Source: Mesorhizobium sp. SOD10 | Lineage (GTDB): Bacteria > Pseudomonadota > Alphaproteobacteria > Rhizobiales > Rhizobiaceae | Assembly (NCBI GenBank): GCA_000824805.1 | Contig: CCNA01000061.1 | Location: forward strand, 124,001-188,000 | Reading direction: 5' to 3' | Length of the DNA stretch: 64,000 nucleotides | Part shown: positions 1 to 9,092 of the stretch, in pieces | How the letters are laid out: every line of letters starts with the position of its first letter | How positions within the stretch are numbered: position 1 is the first letter of the stretch | The notes under the pieces: model-generated | Seen by the model: only the letters and a program-made list of their open reading frames with translations | Told to the model about the DNA's origin: nothing | Databases searched by the model: none | Program-made: the position numbers and the translations under genes

Positions 1-24
1 GGGCAAGCGTGGAGGGCGTAAGTA

Positions 25-753
25 ATGACCGGCACAACGCTGCTCGACATCAAGGGCGTCGAGACCTACTACGGCAACATCCGCGCGCTGAACGGCGTCA
101 ACGTGCAGGTCAACCAGGGTGAGATCGTGGCGCTTATCGGTGCCAACGGCGCCGGCAAGTCGACCTTGATGATGACCATCTTCGGCTCTCCGCGGGCACG
201 CGCCGGCACCATCACCTTCGCCGGCACCGACATCACCCAGTTGCCGACGCACGAGATCGCCCGGCTGCGCATCGCCCAGTCGCCGGAAGGACGCCGCATC
301 TTCCCGCGCATGACGGTGATGGAAAACCTGCAGATGGGCGCCAGCCTCGACAACCTCAAACATTATGACGAGGACGTCGAGAAGGTGTTCACGCTGTTCC
401 CGCGGCTGAAAGAGCGCATCGCCCAGCGCGGCGGCACGCTGTCGGGCGGCGAGCAGCAGATGCTGTCGATCGGGCGCGCGCTGATGGCGCGGCCGAAGCT
501 TTTGCTGCTCGACGAGCCGTCGCTGGGCTTGGCGCCCTTGATCGTCAAGCAGATCTTCGACGCCATCCGCGAGCTGAACAAGACGCAGGGGCTGACCGTC
601 TTTCTGGTCGAGCAGAACGCCTTCGGCGCGCTCAAGCTCGCCACGCGCGGCTATGTCATGGTCAACGGCAATGTGACGATGAGCGGCACCGGCAAGGAGC
701 TGCTCGCGAATCCGGAAGTGCGCGCCGCCTATCTCGAAGGCGGACATCACTGA
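25..753 (+). CDS. livF: Branched-chain amino acid ABC transporter ATPase LivF
   Basis: One of the two cytoplasmic ATPases that power import of leucine, isoleucine, valine and related compounds through LivHM. The 242-residue protein has Walker A GANGAGKST (residues 39-47), the ABC signature LSGGEQQ near residue 140 and Walker B LLLLDEPSLGL near residue 160, all intact. Length is normal for LivF. The ATG at 25 follows a strong ribosome site (GGAGG at about 10-14). LivG, LivM and LivH presumably lie just left of the window. The next gene starts 18 bp downstream, so these genes are one operon with livK. Confidence 0.95.
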   Translation: MTGTTLLDIKGVETYYGNIRALNGVNVQVNQGEIVALIGANGAGKSTLMMTIFGSPRARAGTITFAGTDITQLPTHEIARLRIAQSPEGRRIFPRMTVMENLQMGASLDNLKHYDEDVEKVFTLFPRLKERIAQRGGTLSGGEQQMLSIGRALMARPKLLLLDEPSLGLAPLIVKQIFDAIRELNKTQGLTVFLVEQNAFGALKLATRGYVMVNGNVTMSGTGKELLANPEVRAAYLEGGHH

Positions 754-771
754 GATCGGGGGAGATCAATC

Positions 772-1116
772 ATGGGTATTCTCTACGAAGAAGCCTCGAT
801 CTGGCAGTTCCTGTTCGTCACCTGCCTGCTCGGCGGCTGGGCGGCGTGGATGACCGGCAAGGCGGCGGCGCAGACCTGGAGCAGCCACTTGCAGCTGTTC
901 TTCTACATGCTCGGCCTCGGCATCGGCGTCAGGTTCATCCATCACGCGCTGTTCGAGGGCACGATGTTCTCGCTGCATTACTATATCGTCGATACCATCG
1001 TGCTGATGATCTTGGGCTTCCTCGGCTATCAATACACGCGCACCAACCAAATGGTCACGCAGTATAACTGGCTCTATGAAAGAGCTTCCTTGTTAAGCTG
1101 GAAACCTAAGGGTTGA
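772..1116 (+). CDS. Small membrane protein of the liv operon (DUF6867-like)
   Basis: A 114-residue protein with about three hydrophobic helices (residues about 12-32, 42-62 and 70-90) and a short basic tail. It has no recognised catalytic motif. A GGGGAG ribosome site sits just upstream of ATG 772. It lies between livF and livK, a position I recall for a rhizobial family of unknown function (DUF6867). By position it could be an accessory or stabilising subunit of the LivHMGF importer; that is inference only. Confidence 0.75.
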   Translation: MGILYEEASIWQFLFVTCLLGGWAAWMTGKAAAQTWSSHLQLFFYMLGLGIGVRFIHHALFEGTMFSLHYYIVDTIVLMILGFLGYQYTRTNQMVTQYNWLYERASLLSWKPKG

Positions 1117-1253
1117 CGTTCACCATTACGCCGTTTCGGGGCATGAATCGGCGTGACAAGTGCCTGAAAATCGGCATTCTATGCTTTCTGCGATAAGGGT
1201 GGGCATCGCATGAAAGTATCATCCACGCCCACTCCGTAAATGGGAGCGTTTCA

Positions 1254-2369
1254 ATGAAAAAATCACTTTTGTCCGCCGTGGCGCTGACCGCGTTCGTCGC
1301 GTTCAGCGGCAGCGCGTGGGCCGACATCCTGATCGGCGTCGCCGGTCCGATCACCGGTCCGAACGCCGCCTTCGGCGCGCAGTTGCAGAAGGGCGCGGAA
1401 CAGGCGGTCGCCGACATCAACGCGGCGGGCGGCATCCTCGGCCAGCAGCTCAAGCTCGAGATCGGCGACGACGTCTCCGACCCCAAGCAGGGCATCTCGG
1501 TCGCCAACAAGTTCGTCGCTGACGGCGTCAAGTTTGTCGACGGCCACTTCAATTCGGGCGTCTCGATCCCGGCATCGGAAGTCTATCAGGAGAATGGTAT
1601 CCTCGAGATCACGCCCGCGGCGACCAATCCCAAGTTCACCGAGCGCGGCATGTGGAACACCTTCCGCACCTGCGGCCGTGACGACCAGCAGGGCAAGGTG
1701 GCCGGCGACTATATCGCCAAGAACTTCAAGGATGCCAAGATCGCCATCATCCACGACAAGACGCCTTATGGTCAGGGCCTTGCCGACGAGACCAAGAAGA
1801 ACCTGAACGCCAACGGCATCAAGGAAGTGTTGTATGAAGGCGTGAATGTCGGCGATAAGGACTTCTCGGCCCTCATCGCCAAGATGAAGGAAAACGGCGT
1901 CACGCTCATCTACTGGGGCGGCCTGCACACCGAAGCCGGCCTGATCATCCGTCAGTCGGCCGACCAGGGCCTGAAGGCGCCGCTGTTCTCGGGCGACGGC
2001 ATCGTCTCCAACGAACTGGCCTCGATCGCGGGTGATGCCGTTGCCGGCACGCTCAACACCTTCGCTCCGGATCCGCGCAAGAATCCGGCCGCCAAGGAAG
2101 TGGTCGAGAAGTTCCGCGCCGCCGGCTTCGAGCCGGAAGCCTACACGCTCTACTCCTATGCCGCCGTGCAGATCATCGCCCAGGCCATTGCCAAGACCGG
2201 CTCGGCCGACGATGCGCAGAAGGTTGCCGAGACGATCCGGGCCAACACCTGGAAGACGGCCATCGGCGACATCGGCTACGACGCCAAGGGCGATATCACC
2301 CGCCCAGACTATGTCGTCTACGAGTGGAAGAAGGGCGACGACGGCAAGTACAGCTACTTCGAGAAATAA
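1254..2369 (+). CDS. livK: Branched-chain amino acid ABC transporter substrate-binding protein
   Basis: Periplasmic binding protein that captures branched-chain amino acids for the Liv importer. The 371-residue product begins with a classical signal peptide (MKKSLLSAVALTAFVAFSGS then AWA, cleavage near residue 23). The mature start, DILIGVAGPITGPNAAFG, is typical of the LivJ/LivK/BraC family, and the two-lobed periplasmic fold length is as expected. The ATG follows GGGAG. The 137-bp gap after the small membrane gene allows a separate promoter, and a strong terminator follows. The exact ligand cannot be told from sequence. Confidence 0.93.
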   Translation: MKKSLLSAVALTAFVAFSGSAWADILIGVAGPITGPNAAFGAQLQKGAEQAVADINAAGGILGQQLKLEIGDDVSDPKQGISVANKFVADGVKFVDGHFNSGVSIPASEVYQENGILEITPAATNPKFTERGMWNTFRTCGRDDQQGKVAGDYIAKNFKDAKIAIIHDKTPYGQGLADETKKNLNANGIKEVLYEGVNVGDKDFSALIAKMKENGVTLIYWGGLHTEAGLIIRQSADQGLKAPLFSGDGIVSNELASIAGDAVAGTLNTFAPDPRKNPAAKEVVEKFRAAGFEPEAYTLYSYAAVQIIAQAIAKTGSADDAQKVAETIRANTWKTAIGDIGYDAKGDITRPDYVVYEWKKGDDGKYSYFEK

Positions 2370-2400
2370 GCCGGCAGGTTCAAGCCGACTTTTCGGGGAT

Positions 2401-2430
2401 GCCCGGCGCACGCGCCGGGCATTTTCGTTT
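2401..2430 (+). terminator. Rho-independent terminator after livK
   Basis: Perfect inverted repeat GCCCGGCGC / GCGCCGGGC at 2401-2420, followed by ATTTTCGTTTT. It lies 31 bp after the livK stop and closes the liv operon. Confidence 0.9.
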
Positions 2431-2640
2431 TGCGGGTTTGCGACACTGCCGAAAGCTCCGCGCCGCGCGCGGAATACCCGTCCACCTCCGGTCGCCGATG
2501 TTCAGAGAACGGCAATGACGGTTTGGCGCAAACAAGCGAGTTAAATCGTTTTAGCTGTCGCGCAAATTTGTTTGCGCTGCAGCATTTTCACGCTAATCAT
2601 TGCGCCGGTTTATCTCCCTTACGCTGCTGGAGCCCAGTCC

Positions 2641-5600
2641 TTGGCCATCACGAAGATTCTCGTCGCCAACCGGTCCGAAATCGCCATCCGCGTGTTCCGC
2701 GCGGCTAACGAGCTCGGTCTCAAAACCGTGGCGATCTGGGCGGAGGAGGACAAATATTCGCTGCACCGCTTCAAGGCCGACGAGAGCTATCAGGTCGGCC
2801 GCGGACCGCATCTCACCAAGGATATGGGCCCGATCGAGAGCTATCTGTCGATCGAGGAGGTGATCCGGGTCGCCAGGCTGTCGGGCGCCGACGCCATCCA
2901 TCCCGGTTACGGCCTGCTCTCGGAAAGCCCGGAATTCGCCGAGGCCTGTGCGGCCGCCGGGATCACCTTCATCGGCCCGAAGCCGGAAACGATGCGAAGG
3001 CTAGGCAACAAGGTCGCAGCGCGCAATTTGGCGATCGAGGTCGGCGTGCCGGTGGTGCCGGCGACCGATCCACTGCCCGACGACATGGACGAGGTGAAGA
3101 AGCTCGCCGCGCAAATCGGCTATCCAGTGATGCTGAAGGCATCCTGGGGCGGCGGCGGCCGCGGCATGCGCGCCATCCGTTCCGAAGCCGACCTCGCACG
3201 CGAGGTGATGGAAGGCAAGCGCGAAGCCAAGGCCGCCTTCGGCAAGGACGAGGTCTATCTCGAAAAGCTGATCGAGCGCGCCCGCCATGTCGAGGTGCAA
3301 GTGCTGGGCGACACCCACGGCAATGCGGTGCATCTGTTCGAACGCGACTGCTCGATCCAGCGCCGCAATCAGAAGGTCGTGGAGCGCGCCCCGGCGCCCT
3401 ATCTCAGCGAGGCGCTGCGCCAGGAGCTCTGCGGCTATGCGCTCAAGATCGCGCGTGAGACCAGCTATGTCGGCGCCGGCACGGTCGAGTTCCTGCAGGA
3501 TGCCGACACCGGCAAGTTCTACTTCATCGAGGTCAATCCGCGCATTCAGGTCGAGCACACGGTCACCGAGCAGGTGACCGGCATCGACATCGTCAAGGCG
3601 CAGATCCATATCCTGGACGGCTTCGCCATCGGCACCAAGCAATCGGGCGTGCCGGCGCAGAAGGACATCAGGCTCAACGGCCACGCGCTCCAGTGCCGCA
3701 TCACCACCGAGGATCCGGAGCACAATTTCATCCCGGACTATGGCCGCATCACCGCCTATCGCGAGGCGGCCGGCTTCGGCATCCGGCTCGACGGCGGCAC
3801 CGCCTATTCGGGCGCGGTCATCACCCGCTTCTACGATCCGCTCTTGGAAAAGGTGACGGCCTGGGCGCCGACGCCCGGCGAGGCGATCTCGCGCATGAAC
3901 CGGGCGCTGCGCGAGTTCCGCATCCGTGGCGTCGCCACCAACCTCACCTTCCTCGAAGCGATCATCAACCACCCGCGCTTCGCCGACAATTCCTACACGA
4001 CCAAGTTCATCGACACGACGCCGGAACTGTTCGAGCAGGTGAAGCGGCAGGACCGTGCCACCAAGCTGCTCACCTATCTGGCCGATGTCAGCGTCAACGG
4101 CCATCCCGAGACCCGTGGCCGGCCGATGCCGAAGGCGAATGCGGCCGCCCCCGTGGTGCCCTATCTCAACGGCCATATCCCGGACGGCAGCAAGCAGAGG
4201 CTCGATGCGCTCGGTCCCGAGAAATTCGCGGCCTGGATGCGCGGAGAACGCCAGGTGCTGGTCACCGACACGACGATGCGCGACGGCCACCAGTCGCTGC
4301 TCGCCACGCGCATGCGCACCTATGACATCGTCGGCATCGCCGGCACCTATGCACGCGCGCTGCCGCAACTGTTGTCACTGGAATGCTGGGGCGGCGCCAC
4401 CTTCGACGTCGCCATGCGCTTTCTCACAGAGGACCCTTGGGAGCGGCTGAGCAAGGTGCGCGAGGCGGCGCCCAATCTTCTGCTGCAAATGCTTTTGCGC
4501 GGCGCCAACGGCGTCGGCTACACCAATTATCCCGACAATGTCGTCCAGCATTTCGTCAAGCAGGCGGCGAGCGGCGGCGTCGACCTGTTCCGCGTCTTCG
4601 ACTGCCTGAACTGGGTCGAGAACATGCGGGTCGCCATGGATGCCGTCGGCGCCGAGGGCAAGCTGGTCGAAGCGGCGATGTGCTACACCGGCGACATCCT
4701 CGATCCGGCGCGTGCCAAATACGACCTCAAATATTATGTCGGGCTGGCCAAGGAGCTGGAGGCCGCCGGCGCGCATATCATCGCCGTCAAGGACATGGCG
4801 GGCCTGTTGAAGCCGGCCGCGGCGCGCGCGCTGTTCAAGGCGCTGCGCGAGGCGACCGACCTGCCGATCCATTTCCACACGCATGACACGTCGGGCCTGT
4901 CGGCGGCGACAGTGCTGGCGGCGGTGGAGAGCGGCGTGGATGCCATCGACGCGGCGATGGATTCCTTTTCGGGCAACACCTCGCAGCCATGCCTCGGCTC
5001 GATCGTCGAGGCGCTGAAGGGCACCGAACGCGATCCCGGCCTCGACCCGCAATGGATCCGCCGCATCTCCTTCTATTGGGAAGCGGTGCGCAACCAGTAC
5101 GCGGCCTTCGAGAGCGACCTGAAGGGACCCGCCTCGGAGGTCTATCTGCACGAAATGCCGGGCGGCCAGTTCACCAACCTCAAGGAACAGGCGCGCTCGC
5201 TCGGGCTGGAGACGCGCTGGCATGAGGTCGCGCAAGCCTATCACGACGTCAATCTGATGTTCGGCGACATCGTCAAGGTGACGCCGTCGTCCAAGGTAGT
5301 GGGCGACATGGCGCTGATGATGATCAGCCAGGACCTCACCGTCGCCGACGTCGAGAATCCGGCCAAGGACATCGCCTTCCCGGACTCCGTCGTGTCGATG
5401 CTGCGCGGCGATCTCGGCCAGTCGCCCGGCGGCTGGCCGGCGGCGCTGCAGAAGAAGGCGCTGAAGGGCGAGAAGCCGATCACCGTGCGGCCGGGCTCGC
5501 TGCTGAAGCCGGCCGATCTCAAGGCCAGCCGCAAGGATATCGAGGGCAAGCTCGACCGCAAGCTCTCGGAATACGAGTTCGCCTCCTGGCTGATGTATCC

Positions 5601-6099
5601 GAAAGTGTTCACCGACTTCGCCGCGGCGCAGGAGACCTACGGGCCGGTGAGCGTGCTGCCGACGCCGGCCTATTTCTACGGCATGAAACCGGAAGACGAG
5701 ATCTTCGTCGACATCGAGAAGGGCAAGACCCTGGTGGTTCGCTGCCAGGCGTTCGGCGAAGTCGACGACAAGGGCATGGTCACCGTCTTCTTCGAGCTCA
5801 ACGGCCAGCCGCGCCGCGTCAAGGTGCCGGACAGGGCGCATGGCGCTTCCGCCGCCAAGGCGCGCCGCAAGGCCGAGCCCGGCAATGAGGGGCATGTCGG
5901 CGCGCCGATGCCCGGCGTCGTGTCGGCGCTTGCCGTGGCCGCCGGACAGGCGGTCAAGGCGGGCGACGTGCTCTTGTCGATCGAGGCGATGAAGATGGAG
6001 ACCGCGCTGCATGCCGAGCGCGACGGCGAGATCGCAGAAGTGCTGGTCAAGGCTGGCGACCAGATCGATGCGAAGGATCTGCTGATCGCTTTCAAATGA
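2641..6099 (+). CDS. pyc: Pyruvate carboxylase
   Basis: Biotin enzyme that makes oxaloacetate from pyruvate, bicarbonate and ATP (anaplerosis). Order of domains: biotin carboxylase/ATP-grasp (residues about 1-450, with KASWGGGGRGMR and EVNPRIQVEHTVTE), carboxyltransferase TIM barrel (about 530-1000, DTTMRDGHQSLLATR, metal-binding FHTHDTSG) and C-terminal biotinyl domain with EAMKMET. I chose TTG 2641 over the in-frame ATG 2572. TTG gives MAITKILVANRSEIAIRVF, the usual family start, and a length of 1152 residues, and it has GGAG eight bases upstream. The extra 23 residues from 2572 look unlike Pyc. Monocistronic. Confidence 0.95.
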   Translation: MAITKILVANRSEIAIRVFRAANELGLKTVAIWAEEDKYSLHRFKADESYQVGRGPHLTKDMGPIESYLSIEEVIRVARLSGADAIHPGYGLLSESPEFAEACAAAGITFIGPKPETMRRLGNKVAARNLAIEVGVPVVPATDPLPDDMDEVKKLAAQIGYPVMLKASWGGGGRGMRAIRSEADLAREVMEGKREAKAAFGKDEVYLEKLIERARHVEVQVLGDTHGNAVHLFERDCSIQRRNQKVVERAPAPYLSEALRQELCGYALKIARETSYVGAGTVEFLQDADTGKFYFIEVNPRIQVEHTVTEQVTGIDIVKAQIHILDGFAIGTKQSGVPAQKDIRLNGHALQCRITTEDPEHNFIPDYGRITAYREAAGFGIRLDGGTAYSGAVITRFYDPLLEKVTAWAPTPGEAISRMNRALREFRIRGVATNLTFLEAIINHPRFADNSYTTKFIDTTPELFEQVKRQDRATKLLTYLADVSVNGHPETRGRPMPKANAAAPVVPYLNGHIPDGSKQRLDALGPEKFAAWMRGERQVLVTDTTMRDGHQSLLATRMRTYDIVGIAGTYARALPQLLSLECWGGATFDVAMRFLTEDPWERLSKVREAAPNLLLQMLLRGANGVGYTNYPDNVVQHFVKQAASGGVDLFRVFDCLNWVENMRVAMDAVGAEGKLVEAAMCYTGDILDPARAKYDLKYYVGLAKELEAAGAHIIAVKDMAGLLKPAAARALFKALREATDLPIHFHTHDTSGLSAATVLAAVESGVDAIDAAMDSFSGNTSQPCLGSIVEALKGTERDPGLDPQWIRRISFYWEAVRNQYAAFESDLKGPASEVYLHEMPGGQFTNLKEQARSLGLETRWHEVAQAYHDVNLMFGDIVKVTPSSKVVGDMALMMISQDLTVADVENPAKDIAFPDSVVSMLRGDLGQSPGGWPAALQKKALKGEKPITVRPGSLLKPADLKASRKDIEGKLDRKLSEYEFASWLMYPKVFTDFAAAQETYGPVSVLPTPAYFYGMKPEDEIFVDIEKGKTLVVRCQAFGEVDDKGMVTVFFELNGQPRRVKVPDRAHGASAAKARRKAEPGNEGHVGAPMPGVVSALAVAAGQAVKAGDVLLSIEAMKMETALHAERDGEIAEVLVKAGDQIDAKDLLIAFK

Positions 6100-6252
6100 C
6101 GGTCGGAGCGCGATGCCTCACGGGCGGCTGACAGCAGCCGTCCACAGTCGCTCGACAAGTGTCTTGACCCGCCGCGCCTGCTCGGGCAGGGAACCCGCTC
6201 CAATTCGCCGTGGCGGGAATCGCCACGGCTTCAAGAAGACGCGGAGAAAAAA

Positions 6253-6513
6253 ATGGCCGACGAAATCACCGAGACCAGCCAGACTGTAGCCGCCGGCCAG
6301 CTGCGCACCATCATCGAGCGTATCGAGCGCCTCGAGGAAGAGAAGAAGACCATCTCCGACGACATCAAGGACGTCTATGCCGAGGCCAAGGGCACCGGCT
6401 TCGACACCAAGGCGATCCGCACCATCGTGCGGCTGCGCAAGAAGGACCAGGCCGAGCGCCAGGAGGAGGAGTCCATTCTGGATCTCTACAAGGCCGCTCT
6501 CGGCATGGTGTAA
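6253..6513 (+). CDS. gapR: GapR family nucleoid-associated protein (DUF2312)
   Basis: An 86-residue DUF2312 protein. Caulobacter GapR, of this family, binds AT-rich and overtwisted DNA ahead of forks and polymerases and supports chromosome replication and segregation. The sequence shows the expected helical core with AAGQLRTIIERIERLEEEKK, and GTGFDTKAIRTIVRLRKKD near residue 50. GGAG precedes the poly-A run before ATG 6253. A stem-loop (CCGTGGCG / CGCCACGG, 6209-6229) lies in the leader. Stop is 22 bp before the next gene. Confidence 0.9.
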   Translation: MADEITETSQTVAAGQLRTIIERIERLEEEKKTISDDIKDVYAEAKGTGFDTKAIRTIVRLRKKDQAERQEEESILDLYKAALGMV

Positions 6514-6535
6514 GCCTCATGGCCGGAGGACGGCC

Positions 6536-6976
6536 ATGAACGAATTCGACTTCGGCGGCCGCCGGGCCTCGGAGTTCCGCCATCGCGGCTTCTGGGCGCT
6601 GTTCGCCGAGCGGCACCCGGAGGAAAGGGCAAGGATGGCGCGACGCGGACCGTGGTTCTGGCAGCGCGGATTGCCGGATTTCGCCCTGGTGCTTTCGATG
6701 TATGTCGCGCCGGCGCAGAACCATGTCGGCGTCTTCTTCGGGCGCAACGAGAAGTTTGGGGCCACGCAATCCTGGTCGAGGCTGAAGCCGTTCCAGCCGG
6801 CGATCGAATCCAGGCTGAAGCTCAGGCCCGAGCAGAGCGTGCAAGACCTCGGCATCAATTCACTGTGGCACGTGAACTGCTACGCCGAAGACAATTGGCC
6901 GGCCATGACCGATTGGCTGGTGACGGAATGCTCACGCTTCGAAGAAGCTGTGACCGACATTCTTGGGCAAAGATAG
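6536..6976 (+). CDS. DUF4268-like protein of unknown function
   Basis: A 146-residue soluble protein resembling the DUF4268 domain, which elsewhere is found alone or at the end of restriction-like or nuclease-like proteins. Visible features are an aromatic-rich N-terminal half (FRHRGFWALFAERHPEERA) and a C-terminal WHVNCYAEDNWPAMTDWL. Start ATG 6536 has GGAGGA six bases upstream and is preferred over a longer in-frame extension that overlaps gapR. No nuclease motif is visible, so function is open. Confidence 0.7.
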   Translation: MNEFDFGGRRASEFRHRGFWALFAERHPEERARMARRGPWFWQRGLPDFALVLSMYVAPAQNHVGVFFGRNEKFGATQSWSRLKPFQPAIESRLKLRPEQSVQDLGINSLWHVNCYAEDNWPAMTDWLVTECSRFEEAVTDILGQR

Positions 6977-6986
6977 GTCGCCGGCG

Positions 6987-7283
6987 ATGACGGGCTTTTT
7001 CTCCAAGCGCTGGAGGGGCGAAGCGCCGCTCGACCGGCTGTTCTGGCGCGACATGCTGCTGGTGGGCACGATCTTGAACGTCGCCTCTTCGGCGCTGGCG
7101 CTGATCCTGCTCGGGTTGAAGCTGCCGCTCTGGCTGGTGCTGGCGGTGCATTTCCTCCCCGTTCCCTACAACATCTTCCTGACGATCGCCGTCTGGCGGA
7201 CGGCTGAGAAAACCGGTGGGCTCAAGGGACAGCTGACGATGCTGGGCTCGGCGCTCTGGCTCATCGCGACGGTCGTCGTTTGA
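6987..7283 (+). CDS. Small two-helix membrane protein, unknown function
   Basis: A 98-residue protein with two or three hydrophobic stretches (residues about 20-62 and 78-98) and a basic N-terminus (FSKRWRGE). I see no family motif. ATG 6987 lies 10 bp after the previous stop, suggesting co-transcription. A TTG at 6963 is an alternative start overlapping the previous gene. It is followed by a REP-like palindrome. Confidence 0.6.
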   Translation: MTGFFSKRWRGEAPLDRLFWRDMLLVGTILNVASSALALILLGLKLPLWLVLAVHFLPVPYNIFLTIAVWRTAEKTGGLKGQLTMLGSALWLIATVVV

Positions 7284-7297
7284 GAATCTTCTCTATT

Positions 7298-7344
7298 GAG
7301 CAATTCCCAACGGAAAACCGCGTCACACTTTCCTGGAATTGCTC
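7298..7344. repeat. Rhizobial REP-like palindrome
   Basis: Perfect outer arms GAGCAATTCC (7298-7307) and GGAATTGCTC (7335-7344) enclose a sequence including GGAAAACCGCGTCACACTTT. This matches from memory a palindromic element scattered through Mesorhizobium and Rhizobium intergenic regions. It lies between convergent genes. Confidence 0.75.
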
Positions 7345-7350
7345 TACGCG

Positions 7351-7375
7351 AAAAAGGGCGGCGAAGCCGCCCTTT
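7351..7375 (-). terminator. Terminator of msrB
   Basis: Stem GGGCGGC / GCCGCCC with loop GAA (7356-7372). On the minus strand it ends in TTTTT. It lies 21 bp beyond the msrB stop. Confidence 0.8.
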
Positions 7376-7395
7376 GCGAAGTCATTTCCGAGGCA

Positions 7396-7800
7396 TCAAG
7401 CGGCCGGCTCGAAGCGCAGCGCCACGCCGTTGATGCAGTAGCGCAGGCCGGTCGGCGGCGGGCCGTCCTCGAAGACATGGCCGAGATGGCTGCCGCAGCG
7501 CGAGCAATGGCATTCGGTGCGGACCATGCCGTAGCTGCGGTCGACGGTGGTTTCGATCGAGCCCGGGACCGGATCGTTGAAGCTCGGCCAGCCGGTGCCG
7601 CTCTCGAATTTCAGCTTGGATTCGAACAGCGGCTGGTCGCAGCCGACGCAATAGAAGGTGCCGGCGCGCTTCTCGTAGAGCAGGGCACAACTGCCGGGGC
7701 GCTCGGTGCCGTGATTGCGCATGACGGCATACTGCTCCGGCGTCAGCCGGGCGCGCCACTCGGCATCAGTGCGGGTGACGGGATAGGCGTGGGTGTCCAT
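7396..7800 (-). CDS. msrB: Peptide-methionine (R)-S-oxide reductase
   Basis: Repairs oxidised methionine by reducing the R-sulfoxide in proteins. The 134-residue protein carries the two zinc CxxC pairs (CVGC near residue 55 and CSRC near residue 100), the GTGWPSF substrate loop and the catalytic cysteine in RYCINGVALRF near the C-terminus. I chose ATG 7800, which has GGAG upstream; a much longer open frame upstream overlaps the VWA gene and is spurious. Single gene with its own terminator. Confidence 0.95.
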   Translation of the reverse strand: MDTHAYPVTRTDAEWRARLTPEQYAVMRNHGTERPGSCALLYEKRAGTFYCVGCDQPLFESKLKFESGTGWPSFNDPVPGSIETTVDRSYGMVRTECHCSRCGSHLGHVFEDGPPPTGLRYCINGVALRFEPAA

Positions 7801-7892
7801 GGAATCTCCTCGGCCTTGGCGGCTCGTTGTTGCTTGCAACGGGTATTCGCCGAAACATAGGCGTTTGTTACAGGTGCTGCCAGCGAAAGCGT

Positions 7893-9083
7893 TCAGTGCT
7901 TGCGTGACAACTGCCTTGTCGCAGCTTCGAGACCGGCCAATGTCAGCGGGAACATGCGGCCGCCGAAGATCTCGCCGATCATGGCGATCGAATGCGTGTA
8001 GCGCCAGTTCTTCTCGGCTTCGGGATTGAGCCATATCGCGTTCGGCCATTGCTGCAACAGGCGCGCCAGCCACACATTGCCAGCCTCGGGATTCCAGTGC
8101 TCGACCGAGCCACCGGGATGCATGATCTCGTAAGGGCTCATCGAGGCGTCGCCGACGACGATCACCTTGTAGTCCGGCCCGTATTTGTGGATCAGGTCGA
8201 AGGTCGGGATGGTCTCGGCAAGGCGGCGGCGATTGTCCTTCCAGACGCGCTCGTAAAGGCAATTGTGAAAATAGAAATATTCGAGCTGGCGGAACTCGGC
8301 GCGCGCGGCGGAAAACAGCTCTTCGACCCCGCGTATATGGTCATCCATCGAGCCGCCGACATCGAAGAACATCAGGAGCTTCACGGCATTGCGCCGCTCT
8401 GGCCTGGTCTTGACGTCGAGATAGCCGTGCTCGGCGGTGGCGTGGATGGTGCCGGGCAGGTCGAACTCCTCCTCGGCACCCTCGCGCACCCAGCGGCGCA
8501 GCCGCTTAAGCGCCACCTTGATGTTGCGGGTGCCGAGCTCGACCGTGTCGTCGAAATTCCTGAATTCGCGCTTGTCCCAGACCTTCACCGCGCGGCGATG
8601 CCGGGTTTCATGCTGGCCGATGCGAACTCCTTCGGGGTTGTAGCCATAGGCGCCGAAGGGCGAGGTGCCTCCGGTGCCGATCCATTTCGAGCCGCCCTGA
8701 TGCCGGCCCTTCTGTTCCTCCAGCCGCTTCTTCAAGGTCTCCATCAGCTTGTCGAAGCCGCCCAAAGCCTCGACCAGCCTCTTTTCCTCCTCGGTCAGGT
8801 GCTTTTCGGCGAGCCGGCGCAGCCATTCCTCCGGGATGTTGGCGACCTCCACGGCATCCGGGCCGCCAAGCGCCTCGACGCCCTTAAAGACATGCGCGAA
8901 GACCTGATCGAAACGGTCGATATGGCGCTCGTCCTTCACCAGGGACGAGCGCGCGAGGTAATAGAAGGCCTCGACGTCATAGTCGACCAGCCCGGCCTCC
9001 AGTCCTTCCAGCAGCGACAGATATTCCCTGAGCGAAACAGGGACCCGCGCGGCCTTCAGTTCGAGGAAGAAGGGGATGAACAT
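7893..9083 (-). CDS. VWA domain protein (CoxE-like), partner of MoxR ATPase
   Basis: A 396-residue protein with an N-terminal helical region and a C-terminal von Willebrand A domain. The metal site is DVGGSMDDH near residue 250, followed by the family sequence FYFHNCLYERVW and VVVGDASMSPYEI. Proteins of this kind work with MoxR AAA ATPases as a chaperone-like pair that matures or remodels a client complex; the client here is unknown. The MoxR gene is at 10285-11124, but HicB, a broken HicA and a GNAT gene lie between. The start is only 9 bp after the hicB stop with no obvious ribosome site, so translation may be coupled to hicB. Confidence 0.85.
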   Translation of the reverse strand: MFIPFFLELKAARVPVSLREYLSLLEGLEAGLVDYDVEAFYYLARSSLVKDERHIDRFDQVFAHVFKGVEALGGPDAVEVANIPEEWLRRLAEKHLTEEEKRLVEALGGFDKLMETLKKRLEEQKGRHQGGSKWIGTGGTSPFGAYGYNPEGVRIGQHETRHRRAVKVWDKREFRNFDDTVELGTRNIKVALKRLRRWVREGAEEEFDLPGTIHATAEHGYLDVKTRPERRNAVKLLMFFDVGGSMDDHIRGVEELFSAARAEFRQLEYFYFHNCLYERVWKDNRRRLAETIPTFDLIHKYGPDYKVIVVGDASMSPYEIMHPGGSVEHWNPEAGNVWLARLLQQWPNAIWLNPEAEKNWRYTHSIAMIGEIFGGRMFPLTLAGLEAATRQLSRKH

Positions 9084-9092
9084 CGCCGGACG

